A stretch of 64,000 nt of DNA from Candidatus Pseudoruminococcus merdavium (lineage in GTDB: Bacteria > Bacillota > Clostridia > Oscillospirales > Ruminococcaceae), in assembly GCA_904419745.1 (NCBI GenBank), contig CAJFSS010000013.1, positions 1 to 64,000 of the forward strand, in the 5' to 3' direction. Numbering within the stretch: position 1 is the first letter of the stretch; each line of letters begins with the position of its first letter. The position numbers were made by a program, and so were the translations under genes. Of this stretch, positions 33,749 to 42,308 are shown piece by piece. The notes under the pieces were generated by a model that was not told the origin of the DNA, did no database searches, and saw only the letters and a list, made by a program, of their open reading frames with translations.

Positions 33749-36741
33749 AGCCGCTTAAACTGATAATGGAAGCGTTCGGCCCCTACGTCACACGGCAGGA
33801 AATTGACTTTACCCGGTTTGACGGACAAAATCTGTTTGTCATCACCGGGCCTACCGGCGCGGGGAAGACTACAATTTTTGACGCCATTTCCTTTGCACTG
33901 TTCGGCGATTCCAGTGGGGATAGCCGGGAAAGTGAAAACTTCAAAAGCGATTATGCGCCGGACGACGCGGTGAGCCGGGTGGAATTTTCCTTTCTTCTCA
34001 AAGGGAAAGAATACCGGATTGTGCGCTACCCCAAACAGACGCGCCTGTCCAGTCGCGGGAATCTCCGGGTACTCAATTCTGACGCCGAACTCACTCTGCC
34101 GGACAAAAGCGCAGTTACCGGTGTGCGCAATGTCGACCCGCTGATTGTCGAATTGCTGGGCATCAGCAAAGACCGCTTCAAGCAGATCGCCATGCTTCCT
34201 CAGGGGGAATACAAAAAACTCCTGTATGCCAACAGCAAGGAAAAACAGGAAATCTTCCGCAAAGTATTTTCCACGCAGGATTATCTGCATGTAACCGAAG
34301 CCCTCCAGGCCCGAACCAAAAAGATGGAGGAAGAACTCGCAGAACAGCAAAAAAACATCCAACTCCACCTCAACATGTATCAGAGTAAGGATGAACAGCT
34401 GCTTACCCTGCTACATGCACCACAGCAGGATTTCCCCCGCATCTTTGATCATATGGAACAGGAAAGCTCCCATTTGGATCAACAGGCAAAGGAGATGGAA
34501 ACGGATATCAGCGCCTTGTCTGCAAAACTTCAGGCGCTGGGTGTGGCAGAGGCACAGCGCCTCAACGCCCGGTTTGATTTGCTCGAACAACTCCAGGGAC
34601 GGCACAAGGCCTTGATGGATAAAAAGAAACAAGCCGTTGCATGGGAACAGGCCCTTTCCCGCATGGCAAAGGCAAAGGAACTCTCTTTTGCCAAGGCGGA
34701 ACTCGCCACGTTGGAAAAACGCCTTGCCCTCCAGGAAGAGCAGATAAAACGAGCCGGACTAGCATTGGAACAGGCACAGAAAGCAGCGGCGGCCGCCTGT
34801 GAGCTGCAAAAACAGCTTCCCCAGCTGCAACAGCAGCGGGAGCAGGCTGCAGCACAGATTTCCTCACTCGAACAGGAACGCGGCACAGTTACCCTCCTGG
34901 AAGACGCGCGCAGGGAGCGGGGCGCTTTGCTTGCAGCAGAGGGAAAACTCAAAAACCGCCAAACGATATTCTCCCTGTTCCTCCAGCGCCGGGAACTATT
35001 GTCCACCCTGGATTCCCTGAACACAAAGCAACAGCTCTGCAAGGAATTGGACGCGGATGTACAGTCCTTTTGGAAAGCGTCGGAGGCCTACACATCGGCA
35101 CAGCAAACCTATGACATGGTGTATACCGCTTTTTTACAGGGACAGGCAGGACTTCTGGCGGCTTCTCTGAAAGAAGGGGTTCCCTGTCCGGTCTGTGGAA
35201 GCATCCACCACCCATCCCCTGCGGTCTCCAAACAGAAAATCCCCACCGAACACCAGCTGGAGCACTGCAAGCAGGAACTTGACAACACCACGCAGGCCCT
35301 GCGGGACATTGATACCCACGCAAGGATTTCCCTGGAAAAGCTGAGTGCGGCATGGTTCGACGAAAAGGAACCGATTGGTATAGAAGCAGGACGCCTGTAC
35401 CAGTCCCAAACCCGGCTGCATCAGCTCATCCGTTCCTTTGACGCGCAGGCCAAAAGCATTCTGGATCAGGTCAAAGCCATCGAGGACATGCTTTTGAAAT
35501 ATCCGGGCATCACCAAATCCCTGTTGATCGACCCTAAATACCGTGAAGAAAGCTTTTTAAAGCAGGCGGAAGAAAAAAACACACTGAGTCTGGCAGAGCA
35601 ATCCAGTAAAATCCGTGCTGTGGAGGAACGCATTGCCACACTTATGGGGAGTCTTAAAAGCGGCACCACAACCGTCGCGGATTTACAGCAAAAACTGGAA
35701 CAGACGCAAATGCATGCGAGCACCCTGCAAAAACGGTGTGACGAAATCACCTCGGCCTATCAAAAGGGTCAAGAAGCGCTTGTGCGCGCACAGGAGTCGC
35801 TGCGCAGCCAAAAGGAGCGGCAGGCCTCCGATCTCACACTGTATGGACAAAAGCAGCGGGAATTTTCCTCATTGCTGCAACAGCGTGGATTTTCCTGTGC
35901 AGAGGATTTGGAAAATACCCTGTCCCTTCTCCAGCAGGAACAGGAGATCCAGCAGCTTTTGGACCAATACAATAGGGACGCCGCACAATGTGAAAGCCAG
36001 TTGAATCTGCTCACAACCGAGCTTCAGGGGCAGGAAAAGAGAAATCTGGCCGCTTTAAAGGAACAGGAAGAAGCCCTTCAAGCACAGCAAAAACAGCGCA
36101 GCGGGGAACTTTCCGCCCTTCAGGCAATGCTTTTTTCCAATCGAGAACATTGTTCCAGGGCGCGGGAACTCTATCAATCCATCATGGACAGACAGGAGGA
36201 ATATGCCAGGTTGTCCCGCCTATCCCGGCTTGCAAGTGGAAAAGGCGAGGCAAAAGTGGATTTTGAACGCTATGTACTTGCCGCCTATTTTGACGATATT
36301 ATTGAGGCTTCCAACCAGCGGCTGGCCAAGATGACTGGATACCATTATTTGCTCCGGCGCAAGCTGGAACGCGGAAAATATGCCAAGGCGAGCGGCCTGG
36401 ATTTTGAAGTAATCGACAGTTGGAACGGCAAGGCAAGGGATATTACTACCCTGTCCGGTGGAGAAAGCTTCCAGGCTTCTCTGGCGCTTGCACTCGGCGT
36501 TGCGGATGTGATGCAGATGGTTTCCGGAGGGATTGAAATGAATACCATGTTTATTGACGAAGGATTTGGCACGCTCGATCCCCAGGCGTTGGACGAAGCC
36601 ATCCGCGTCTTAACGGAACTCACCGGTGAAAACCGGCTTATTGGAATTATCTCCCATGTGTCCGATCTGAAAGAACGGATTCCTGCCCATGTGGAGGTGT
36701 CCCCTTCCCGGATGGGAAGCAGCGTCCGGGTAGTTGTGTGA
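33745..36741 (+). CDS. sbcC: Exonuclease ATPase subunit SbcC
   Basis: This 998-residue Rad50-like SMC protein has Walker A GPTGAGKT (35-42), two long coiled coils and a zinc hook CPVCG near 481. The ABC signature LSGGESFQ is near 903 and Walker B MFIDEGFGTLD near 935. It forms the ATP-driven clamp of SbcCD that removes hairpins and protein-blocked ends. It begins within the last bases of sbcD. All functional motifs are present. The middle is rich in Gln, giving long CAG/CAA runs. Confidence 0.96.
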   Translation: MKPLKLIMEAFGPYVTRQEIDFTRFDGQNLFVITGPTGAGKTTIFDAISFALFGDSSGDSRESENFKSDYAPDDAVSRVEFSFLLKGKEYRIVRYPKQTRLSSRGNLRVLNSDAELTLPDKSAVTGVRNVDPLIVELLGISKDRFKQIAMLPQGEYKKLLYANSKEKQEIFRKVFSTQDYLHVTEALQARTKKMEEELAEQQKNIQLHLNMYQSKDEQLLTLLHAPQQDFPRIFDHMEQESSHLDQQAKEMETDISALSAKLQALGVAEAQRLNARFDLLEQLQGRHKALMDKKKQAVAWEQALSRMAKAKELSFAKAELATLEKRLALQEEQIKRAGLALEQAQKAAAAACELQKQLPQLQQQREQAAAQISSLEQERGTVTLLEDARRERGALLAAEGKLKNRQTIFSLFLQRRELLSTLDSLNTKQQLCKELDADVQSFWKASEAYTSAQQTYDMVYTAFLQGQAGLLAASLKEGVPCPVCGSIHHPSPAVSKQKIPTEHQLEHCKQELDNTTQALRDIDTHARISLEKLSAAWFDEKEPIGIEAGRLYQSQTRLHQLIRSFDAQAKSILDQVKAIEDMLLKYPGITKSLLIDPKYREESFLKQAEEKNTLSLAEQSSKIRAVEERIATLMGSLKSGTTTVADLQQKLEQTQMHASTLQKRCDEITSAYQKGQEALVRAQESLRSQKERQASDLTLYGQKQREFSSLLQQRGFSCAEDLENTLSLLQQEQEIQQLLDQYNRDAAQCESQLNLLTTELQGQEKRNLAALKEQEEALQAQQKQRSGELSALQAMLFSNREHCSRARELYQSIMDRQEEYARLSRLSRLASGKGEAKVDFERYVLAAYFDDIIEASNQRLAKMTGYHYLLRRKLERGKYAKASGLDFEVIDSWNGKARDITTLSGGESFQASLALALGVADVMQMVSGGIEMNTMFIDEGFGTLDPQALDEAIRVLTELTGENRLIGIISHVSDLKERIPAHVEVSPSRMGSSVRVVV

Positions 36742-36802
36742 TTTCACCTAAAATGTGGAAAAGTTTTCGGTGTGATTTGCTTGCAGATTTTGAATTTTTT
36801 CG

Positions 36803-36831
36803 TTGACAGAAGGATTCCGGGGTGATATAAT
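36803..36831 (+). promoter_or_regulatory. tRNA-Leu promoter
   Basis: TTGACA (36803-36808), 17-bp spacer, TATAAT (36826-36831), a consensus promoter about 50 bp before the tRNA pair. Confidence 0.85.
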
Positions 36832-36885
36832 AGCATACGTCACAGCGAGTCGGACACAAATTCGACAAGCTGTTGCAAGCGGAAT

Positions 36886-36969
36886 GCGGCAGTGCTGGAA
36901 TTGGCAGACAGGCACGTTTGAGGGGCGTGTGTCCTTGACGTACGGGTTCAAGTCCCGTTTGCCGCACCA
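36886..36969 (+). tRNA. tRNA-Leu (anticodon GAG)
   Basis: GCGGCAG pairs with the 3' acceptor strand TTGCCGC. The anticodon stem CACGT/GCGTG holds loop TTGAGGG (GAG). A long variable arm and encoded CCA identify a class II leucine tRNA. Confidence 0.93.
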
Positions 36970-36972
36970 CAT

Positions 36973-37059
36973 GCGGGTATGGCGGAATTGGCAGACGCGT
37001 TAGATTCAGGTTCTAATGGTCGCAAGGCTGTGCAGGTTCAAGTCCTGTTACCCGCACCA
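36973..37059 (+). tRNA. tRNA-Leu (anticodon CAG)
   Basis: GCGGGTA acceptor, anticodon stem TTAGA/TCTAA with loop TTCAGGT (CAG), a long variable arm and encoded CCA. It lies 3 bp after the first tRNA-Leu and shares its promoter. Confidence 0.94.
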
Positions 37060-37092
37060 ATCCGAGTGTTCATAAGAACACTCGGATTTTTT
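37060..37092 (+). terminator. Terminator of tRNA-Leu pair
   Basis: ATCCGAGTGTTC-ATAA-GAACACTCGGAT then TTTTTTC. Confidence 0.92.
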
Positions 37093-37141
37093 CTTTGTCA
37101 AAGTGTCGTTATGAACACCCGTACCATATATAATCTTTCAT

Positions 37142-37178
37142 ACAAAAACAGCCTTCCAAATCGGAGGGCTGTTTTTGT
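37142..37178. terminator. Bidirectional hairpin
   Basis: ACAAAAACAGCC and GGCTGTTTTTGT arms with further pairing inside; T-runs on both strands. Confidence 0.7.
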
Positions 37179-37184
37179 ATCTAT

Positions 37185-37224
37185 GCCCGGAAAGCCTGAG
37201 ATTATGGGCTTTCCGGGCTTTTTC
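37185..37224. terminator. Second hairpin terminator
   Basis: GCCCGGAAAGCC and GGCTTTCCGGGC form a 12-bp stem followed by TTTTTCT. The following 37225-37433 shows no intact gene. Confidence 0.75.
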
Positions 37225-37433
37225 TGTTTTCCGGGACTTGGCGGAATAGGCCGCCATCAGCCCGCTTTCTATTGCGGCGATCACATTGTCCCATGGCGAC
37301 TTGTTTCCGGACACCCTTGTCCGGCTCTTTTGTATCAGAAACAAGGAAACGCTAAAAAGTATCCGCTCCCGGACAACGCCCCTTCCTTCAACGATAACAA
37401 TTTAGCGGGAACCTTGCGGATCCCGCCTTTGTC

Positions 37434-37753
37434 TTATTCCCGTTCAAATGACTCACCGCAATTCCCGCAGATTACATTGACCTCCCGCGTTGCCCGGATG
37501 ATAGTGCCGCAGCAGGGGCAGACATATTTGATGCTGCGGTTAATGGATTTCTTACTCCTGCCCTTGGTGGTGCCTTCCACCGGCAAGCGGCTGGCGTTCC
37601 ATATCTCGTTGATACTGCACCAGACATAAGCCCCGCGCCCTCCGTCCGGCGATACGGTGATGTCCGGGTGGTTCAGCTCACCCTTGTAAAAATGCTCATT
37701 AACAGGTCGAACATTCCCTTGGTTTTCTTTACGATTTCAGATATTTGCAGCAT
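37434..37753 (-). pseudogene. SprT-like protein gene, frameshifted and internally deleted
   Basis: The minus strand opens with ATG after GAGGAGGA and reads MLQISEIVKKTKGMFDLL, then loses frame by one base near 37698. In the next frame it continues EHFYKGELNHPDITVSPDGG and RGAYVWCSINEIWN. It then joins directly to a zinc ribbon, KYVCPCCGTIIRATREVNV followed by ICGNCGESFERE. The order matches mobile-element SprT-like metalloprotease-fold proteins, but the HExxH segment between the two halves is gone. It is therefore a double-damaged pseudogene marking an old element next to the tRNA-Leu pair. Confidence 0.75.
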
Positions 37754-37860
37754 GATTGCATCCTCCTCAAAGATACTTATTTTCTGTGAGTGACAGCTTA
37801 CACACCAACGGTCAAAATGCAAGCTCGAAAAGGCTAAACCATATCTTTTTCCTTTCGCCT

Positions 37861-37886
37861 AGGACAGGAAAAGCCCCGCCGAAGCG
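37861..37886 (+). repeat. 26-nt direct repeat, left copy
   Basis: Positions 37861-37886 are identical to 38735-38760. Each copy includes most of a GCCCCGCCGAAGCGGGGC-type hairpin; the left copy keeps the full stem. The repeats flank the XRE cassette. Confidence 0.85.
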
Positions 37887-38020
37887 GGGCCTTCATTTGG
37901 GTCATAATATACTTTACTCCTCCTTTTTGTGTTTGAAAAGCGTCTTAAAAACGGTACAGATAACCATAATAAATTATATAACGGCAAAAACGATGTTGTT
38001 TTTTATTGGCACAAAAAATC

Positions 38021-38092
38021 CAAGAAAACTTGGCAAAAATTATTGACAAGTGTACTTGGCAATACTATAATAAGATGTGACAAGAAAACTTG
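38021..38092 (+). promoter_or_regulatory. XRE cassette promoter with three CAAG-N4-CTTG operators
   Basis: TTGACA (38043-38048), 17-bp spacer and TATAAT (38066-38071) make a consensus promoter. The dyad CAAG-N4-CTTG occurs at 38021-38032, 38047-38058 (in the spacer) and 38081-38092. The middle copy would block polymerase. The XRE protein of the cassette is the obvious candidate binder. Confidence 0.8.
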
Positions 38093-38117
38093 GCAATTCT
38101 ATTTGGAGGTTTCCATT

Positions 38118-38453
38118 ATGAACAAGGACGAAATTTTAGCAAAAAGCAGAGCGGAAAATAAAAACAAGGACGTATACGAGCAAGAAGTCTTAAAGCAGGC
38201 AAGTAAAAGTGCAGTTGTAGTTCAGATGGTTTTGGCGACGCTCTTTTTCGTGACACAGATATTTGTCGGCGAAGGCATAAACTGGGGACTATGGGCGCTT
38301 GTTTTTAGCGCAAATATGACAATCTACTGGGTGAAATATATTAAACTTCGCCGTAAGCACGAGCTTATGATAGCAATCGCCTATACGATATTGGTATCCG
38401 TAATGTCCGGATACTATATCTATAACCTGATTGTATCTTCCACAATCCAGTAA
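38118..38453 (+). CDS. Small membrane protein, DUF6442-like
   Basis: This 111-residue protein has a charged N-terminus (KDEILAKSRAENKNKDVYEQ) and three hydrophobic segments, near 40-55, 60-78 and 88-108. It resembles small proteins routinely encoded beside an XRE regulator in Firmicutes; function is unknown. TTGGAGGT lies before the ATG at 38118. A longer frame from 37929 crosses the promoter and is rejected. The XRE gene follows after 13 bp. Confidence 0.75.
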   Translation: MNKDEILAKSRAENKNKDVYEQEVLKQASKSAVVVQMVLATLFFVTQIFVGEGINWGLWALVFSANMTIYWVKYIKLRRKHELMIAIAYTILVSVMSGYYIYNLIVSSTIQ

Positions 38454-38466
38454 GGCGGTGGAAAAT

Positions 38467-38673
38467 ATGGATGATAAGCTGGTATTAAAAAATCGCCTGA
38501 AAGAAACACGGACAGAATTGAAATTATCACAGAGTCAACTGGCGGATATGGTCGGTGTGTCTCGCAACACGATCAGCTCCATTGAAACAGGCCAGTTCAA
38601 TCCCACAGCGAAATTGGCACTGGTTCTCTGTATTGCATTGGATAAAAAGTTTGAAGATCTGTTCTACTTTTGA
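38467..38673 (+). CDS. XRE family regulator (YozG/Cro-type)
   Basis: This 68-residue protein is a single helix-turn-helix: LKETRTELKLSQSQLADMVG then VSRNTISSIETGQFNPTAKL. It is second in the cassette, after the small membrane protein. Given three matching dyads at the shared promoter, autorepression is likely. Such pairs are widespread and mobile; the signal is unknown. Confidence 0.92.
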   Translation: MDDKLVLKNRLKETRTELKLSQSQLADMVGVSRNTISSIETGQFNPTAKLALVLCIALDKKFEDLFYF

Positions 38674-39042
38674 AGCTACTCCATGTTCAAAAACAGCGGT
38701 GCAACCTGTCAAGAATTAATATCTTTTTTCACTGAGGACAGGAAAAGCCCCGCCGAAGCGAGGCTTTTTAATTCAATAATCCGGAATTTACATTTTAGGC
38801 ATAGGCGCAGTATTCAGTTTCTTGTGCTCCCCTTGTCATAACGTGGGCTTCATAATCGCCCGCCACAGGCTCGCTCACAGACGAAGTGCACAGCCACTTG
38901 CAAGCATGGAGAAAAAATCTTGGGGATTTTCCCGCCAACTTGTCTAGATTACTGAGTCTATGTAATGTATATGCTAGCTACCTGCAAATACTGATTTACA
39001 ATAAAAAAGCAGATTGAACATTTCGATAGTGTACCATTTTAT
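38674..39042. other. Intergenic stretch with second 26-nt repeat
   Basis: Positions 38735-38760 repeat 37861-37886 exactly, then continue into a TTTTT tract that serves as terminator for the XRE gene. The remainder (38771-39042) shows nothing I can support. Confidence 0.7.
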
Positions 39043-39477
39043 CTATCTGAGCCACACAGCAAATCCAACAAACAGACCACATAATACCGCTATACTTCCT
39101 AAAATCAAGCAGCCTACAGAGGAAACAGTATCTTCTTTGTAACCATCTATATAGCTATACTTTGGATAATTTTTATCATACCAAATCTTTACTTGATCTC
39201 CTCTTTTATATGGACAATATGTTGTTCCGAAATTGATTTCAACCCTTATAACCTCATCGCCAACCACATATTCATAAGTCGGAAAATAAGCACGACGTCT
39301 TTGCATTTTCATTGAACTAATGCTTACGATCTTTCCATATGTTTGTGATAAGCATCTGCGCTTCTTATCTCTTTTGGTTTTAAAATAAGAATATCCTTGT
39401 CTTGCAAAAATGCTACCTATCGAACAAAACATTAAAGGAAAAAATATCCCAAACATGACTTTATCAGTCAAGTCCAT
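39043..39477 (-). CDS. DUF3592-like membrane protein
   Basis: This 144-residue protein has an N-terminal hydrophobic helix (about 7-25) and a C-terminal one (about 118-140). Between them is a beta-rich domain with YEYVVGDEVIRVE and GDQVKIWYDKNYP, a pattern typical of DUF3592. The extracytoplasmic or cytoplasmic face is uncertain. GAGGTCAT lies before the ATG. Function is unknown. Its codon use is AT-rich relative to neighbours, consistent with acquired DNA near the tRNA-Leu site. Confidence 0.7.
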   Translation of the reverse strand: MDLTDKVMFGIFFPLMFCSIGSIFARQGYSYFKTKRDKKRRCLSQTYGKIVSISSMKMQRRRAYFPTYEYVVGDEVIRVEINFGTTYCPYKRGDQVKIWYDKNYPKYSYIDGYKEDTVSSVGCLILGSIAVLCGLFVGFAVWLR

Positions 39478-39752
39478 ATAATGACCTCCTCGTTAAATAT
39501 AGATTTGTCTTTGTGTACATTATAACATGATACTTCAATCTCATCATTACTTTTCTGCTTTTGACACACTATTTATCAGCCTATAATTTGAAAAGAGTGG
39601 TAAAACATTTCCCTGCAATCTTTCAAAAAGACAAACAGGAACGGTCCATTCCCCGTCTTTTTCCCGTTGGAATACAACCGCTTATCTGGAACCCATTCCT
39701 TCCTCTCAGGCATAGGATGTACTATACCAGAAAATAGGGAGGTGTTGAATCC

Positions 39753-39971
39753 ATGCTTATCATTGCATGTATAAAAGAGGTACGGCAAAATAGCCTTCTG
39801 GTACAGGATTGCTCCACTTCACAGGATATTGTTGTAAACACCAATTGCACCAGATGCTTCTGTGTCGGGGATAGAATCCGTATCTGTTATAATGGCATCA
39901 TGACCAATAGCCTTCCTCCACAAATTTCGGCAACTTGTATCCGGCGTATCTCTTCCTGTTGCGGCTGCTAA
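39753..39971 (+). CDS. Small Cys-rich hypothetical protein, OB-like
   Basis: This 72-residue frame is preceded by GGGAGGTG. The sequence pattern VGDRIRICYNGIMTNSLPPQ then ISATCIRRI resembles small beta-barrel proteins of the DUF3221 kind, in which GD-V-Y-G and PPQI recur. Eight cysteines, including a CCGC end, are unusual. I can assign no function. Confidence 0.5.
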   Translation: MLIIACIKEVRQNSLLVQDCSTSQDIVVNTNCTRCFCVGDRIRICYNGIMTNSLPPQISATCIRRISSCCGC

Positions 39972-40103
39972 CCACCGCAGTGGGGATTCCATGAAACGGT
40001 TCTTTTTATCTCTCCCCGTTCCCCTACATTGCCGCTGGCAAAAAAGGCAGAAAACCAGAACAAAACCATTCTGATTTTCTGCCATATCAGCTTTTTATTT
40101 CTC

Positions 40104-40142
40104 ATCTCCCATTCGGATACCAGCGGTATTCAAATGGGAGAT
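40104..40142. terminator. Terminator of GH18 gene
   Basis: ATCTCCCATT and AATGGGAGAT arms flank a loop that itself contains GATACC/GGTATT pairing; T-runs on both sides. Confidence 0.75.
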
Positions 40143-40145
40143 TTT

Positions 40146-42083
40146 TTATTGCGGTAGTTTTAAAACCTGCCCGGGATGGATAATATCACTTGCCAACCCG
40201 TTGATTTCCATAATTTCTGTATAACGGTTTCCGGACCCAAGATAAGTGCGCGCAATTTTCCACAGGGTATCTCCCCGCTTAACCGTATACTCCCGATAGG
40301 AAACTTCCGGTTTTGGTTGCATACTGCCCTGCGTCCCCGGAATTTTCAACTGCATTCCCGGATAAATACGGTCGCTGGTCATGTCATTCAGCCGCATGAT
40401 CTCACGGTATCTGCTACCCCGGCCCAAATACTGCTCCGCAAGTTTCCACAGAGTATCCCCGGAACGGACCTGGTGAATAAAATACTCCTGCGAAGGAGTA
40501 GATGGCTGGGAGGTTTCCGGTTCCTGTTCGAACGTGATACAGGAAGCGGACAGATATCCGGTCTGACCATCCGGGAGCTTCACCTGGTAAACTCCATCTC
40601 CGTTTTTCCGTACAGAAATCTCTGTCCCGCCGGATAGGGTTGCAATGACCTTCCCTTTTAAATTCGGGCTGCGATAAACGGATACATTTGACTGGCCCCT
40701 CCTGATATATGCGGTAGTAAAGGGAATTTCATCCGAAGGTTCGGAAGTTGTGTCTTCCGTTTCCGGAGGAGTGGAGACGTCCGGTATTACCGGTTGTTCC
40801 GGCTGAGAGGGAACAGAAGGAGAATTTTCCGTATCCGAATTATTTCCATTGATCCAATCCTCATAGTGATCCCAGATAGCCGTGTCTTCCTGGCCTAAAG
40901 ACCAGGCTCCGGCGCCTTTTAAGTCATATTTTTCAATTAAGCCCAGTTTTTCCCGATAGGACTCATCATTTTCAAACCAGGCGACATAGTTTCCGGGCTG
41001 AAGGACAAAGTCTCCCCCTACAGTATATTTCCCATCGGCTTCTGTAACCGTAAACTCCGCCTTGACAGATTCGCTGGCCTCATCATATTGGACAGTGGCT
41101 TCACAGTCTTTCAAAATTTGCTGGATGGTCTTGCTGCTGGCGCCTTTTCCCACGATACGGTTATCGTCTAAGCTCCAAATACGCCCATAAAACGGGATAC
41201 CAACCACAATTTTATCCGAGGTTGTTTTGTCCAACGCATATTTAATTGAATTTTCCACAAAATCAATGCTTGCAACCGGTCCGGCTTCCCCGCCCTCGTA
41301 ATGCTCGTCATACGCCATAATCACCAGATGATCCGCATATTGGGCCAGGGCTGCATAATCATAAGAGCCATGCCATCCTGTCTGCCAATTCTTCGGGTTT
41401 GCTGCAACCGCAACGGATACTTCTTTTTCTGCGGGAATTTTCTCACGCAGCAGGCGGACAAGCTCCGTATACTGCTCCCTCTGTTCATGCGTCACATTTT
41501 CAATGTCCACATTGATTCCATCAAGATCATATTCTTCAATATAATCTGCAAGCTGTGTGGAAAGGGAATCCGCATTTTTCAGTGCGTTGATCCCCGCTGT
41601 ACGGTTCCAGTGATTGCTCAAAAACGGGACGACTTTCATCCCCTTGTCGTGCATGCTTTTGATAAAAAACGGACTGAGATAATTGAGTTTCAGGCTTCCA
41701 TCCTCGCGGATGTCAAAATAACTGGGCGAAACAGTATCCAATGCATCGCCTGCCTGGTTCACATATTCAATTTGCTGGATATCCGTACCGCTGTACAGAT
41801 ATCCCATAGTATACCGATCCGTTGCGGCAAAAACGGATAAAAAGGAGGAAAATGCAAGGGTTGCTACCAAAGCGCCGGAAATCAGGATTTTTACACTTTT
41901 AATCCTTACTTTTTTTGACAATTCCAAAACCGTTTGTTTGAAATCTTTGGAAACAGGCTTTCGGTTTGTGTTTTTAGAAAACTCCTCGGCAAATTCCGCT
42001 TCTGCACGTGGAAAGTCCAAAATCAGATTATATGTTCCATCCCCGTTGGGAAGAATTTTGATATTTGGCGACAACTGCCCCAC
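40146..42083 (-). CDS. GH18 glycoside hydrolase with SH3 and two LysM domains
   Basis: This 645-residue protein probably cleaves peptidoglycan or spore cortex. Residues 1-63 are cytoplasmic and basic; 64-87 form a membrane anchor or signal (ILISGALVATLAFSSFLSV). The GH18 domain spans about 90-415 with catalytic YDLDGINVDIENV (Glu near 192). A Pro/Ser/Thr linker leads to a bacterial SH3 (about 470-525) and two LysM repeats, each with VRSGDTLWKLA or VKRGDTLWKIA. Order and motifs recall YaaH/SleL spore lytic enzymes but with LysM at the C-terminus. The start is GTG after AAAGG. Spore or cell-wall function is inferred. Confidence 0.9.
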   Translation of the reverse strand: MGQLSPNIKILPNGDGTYNLILDFPRAEAEFAEEFSKNTNRKPVSKDFKQTVLELSKKVRIKSVKILISGALVATLAFSSFLSVFAATDRYTMGYLYSGTDIQQIEYVNQAGDALDTVSPSYFDIREDGSLKLNYLSPFFIKSMHDKGMKVVPFLSNHWNRTAGINALKNADSLSTQLADYIEEYDLDGINVDIENVTHEQREQYTELVRLLREKIPAEKEVSVAVAANPKNWQTGWHGSYDYAALAQYADHLVIMAYDEHYEGGEAGPVASIDFVENSIKYALDKTTSDKIVVGIPFYGRIWSLDDNRIVGKGASSKTIQQILKDCEATVQYDEASESVKAEFTVTEADGKYTVGGDFVLQPGNYVAWFENDESYREKLGLIEKYDLKGAGAWSLGQEDTAIWDHYEDWINGNNSDTENSPSVPSQPEQPVIPDVSTPPETEDTTSEPSDEIPFTTAYIRRGQSNVSVYRSPNLKGKVIATLSGGTEISVRKNGDGVYQVKLPDGQTGYLSASCITFEQEPETSQPSTPSQEYFIHQVRSGDTLWKLAEQYLGRGSRYREIMRLNDMTSDRIYPGMQLKIPGTQGSMQPKPEVSYREYTVKRGDTLWKIARTYLGSGNRYTEIMEINGLASDIIHPGQVLKLPQ

Positions 42084-42248
42084 CTTACCTTTCAGCCATT
42101 GTGATAATCGTTTGCATGGTTGGTATTATTATATACGTGGCTTTCAAAATTATCCTTTGATTACTAAAAAGAGGGAAATGAAAAAATAGATGTCCGGGAA
42201 GGCTTTGGCCTCTCTGGCGGTCAGGACGATCGGCAGTTTTTTCTGAAA

Positions 42249-42290
42249 CAGAGAAATCGGACGGCAAAAGCCTGCCGCCCGATTTCTCTG
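42249..42290 (-). terminator. Terminator of SDR gene
   Basis: An 18-bp stem (42249-42266 with 42273-42290, one mismatch) lies directly after the SDR stop on the minus strand. Confidence 0.75.
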
Positions 42291-42308
42291 CTTATTCGTT
42301 ATTCAAAA

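Noticed and set aside
37138-37344. 68-codon minus-strand frame after the tRNA-Leu pair
   Set aside because: It runs through two terminator hairpins and matches no family; probably chance or remnant sequence.
42249-42290. 18-bp inverted repeat as an insertion sequence end
   Set aside because: The two arms are adjacent with a 6-nt loop and directly follow the SDR stop, so a transcription terminator explains it.
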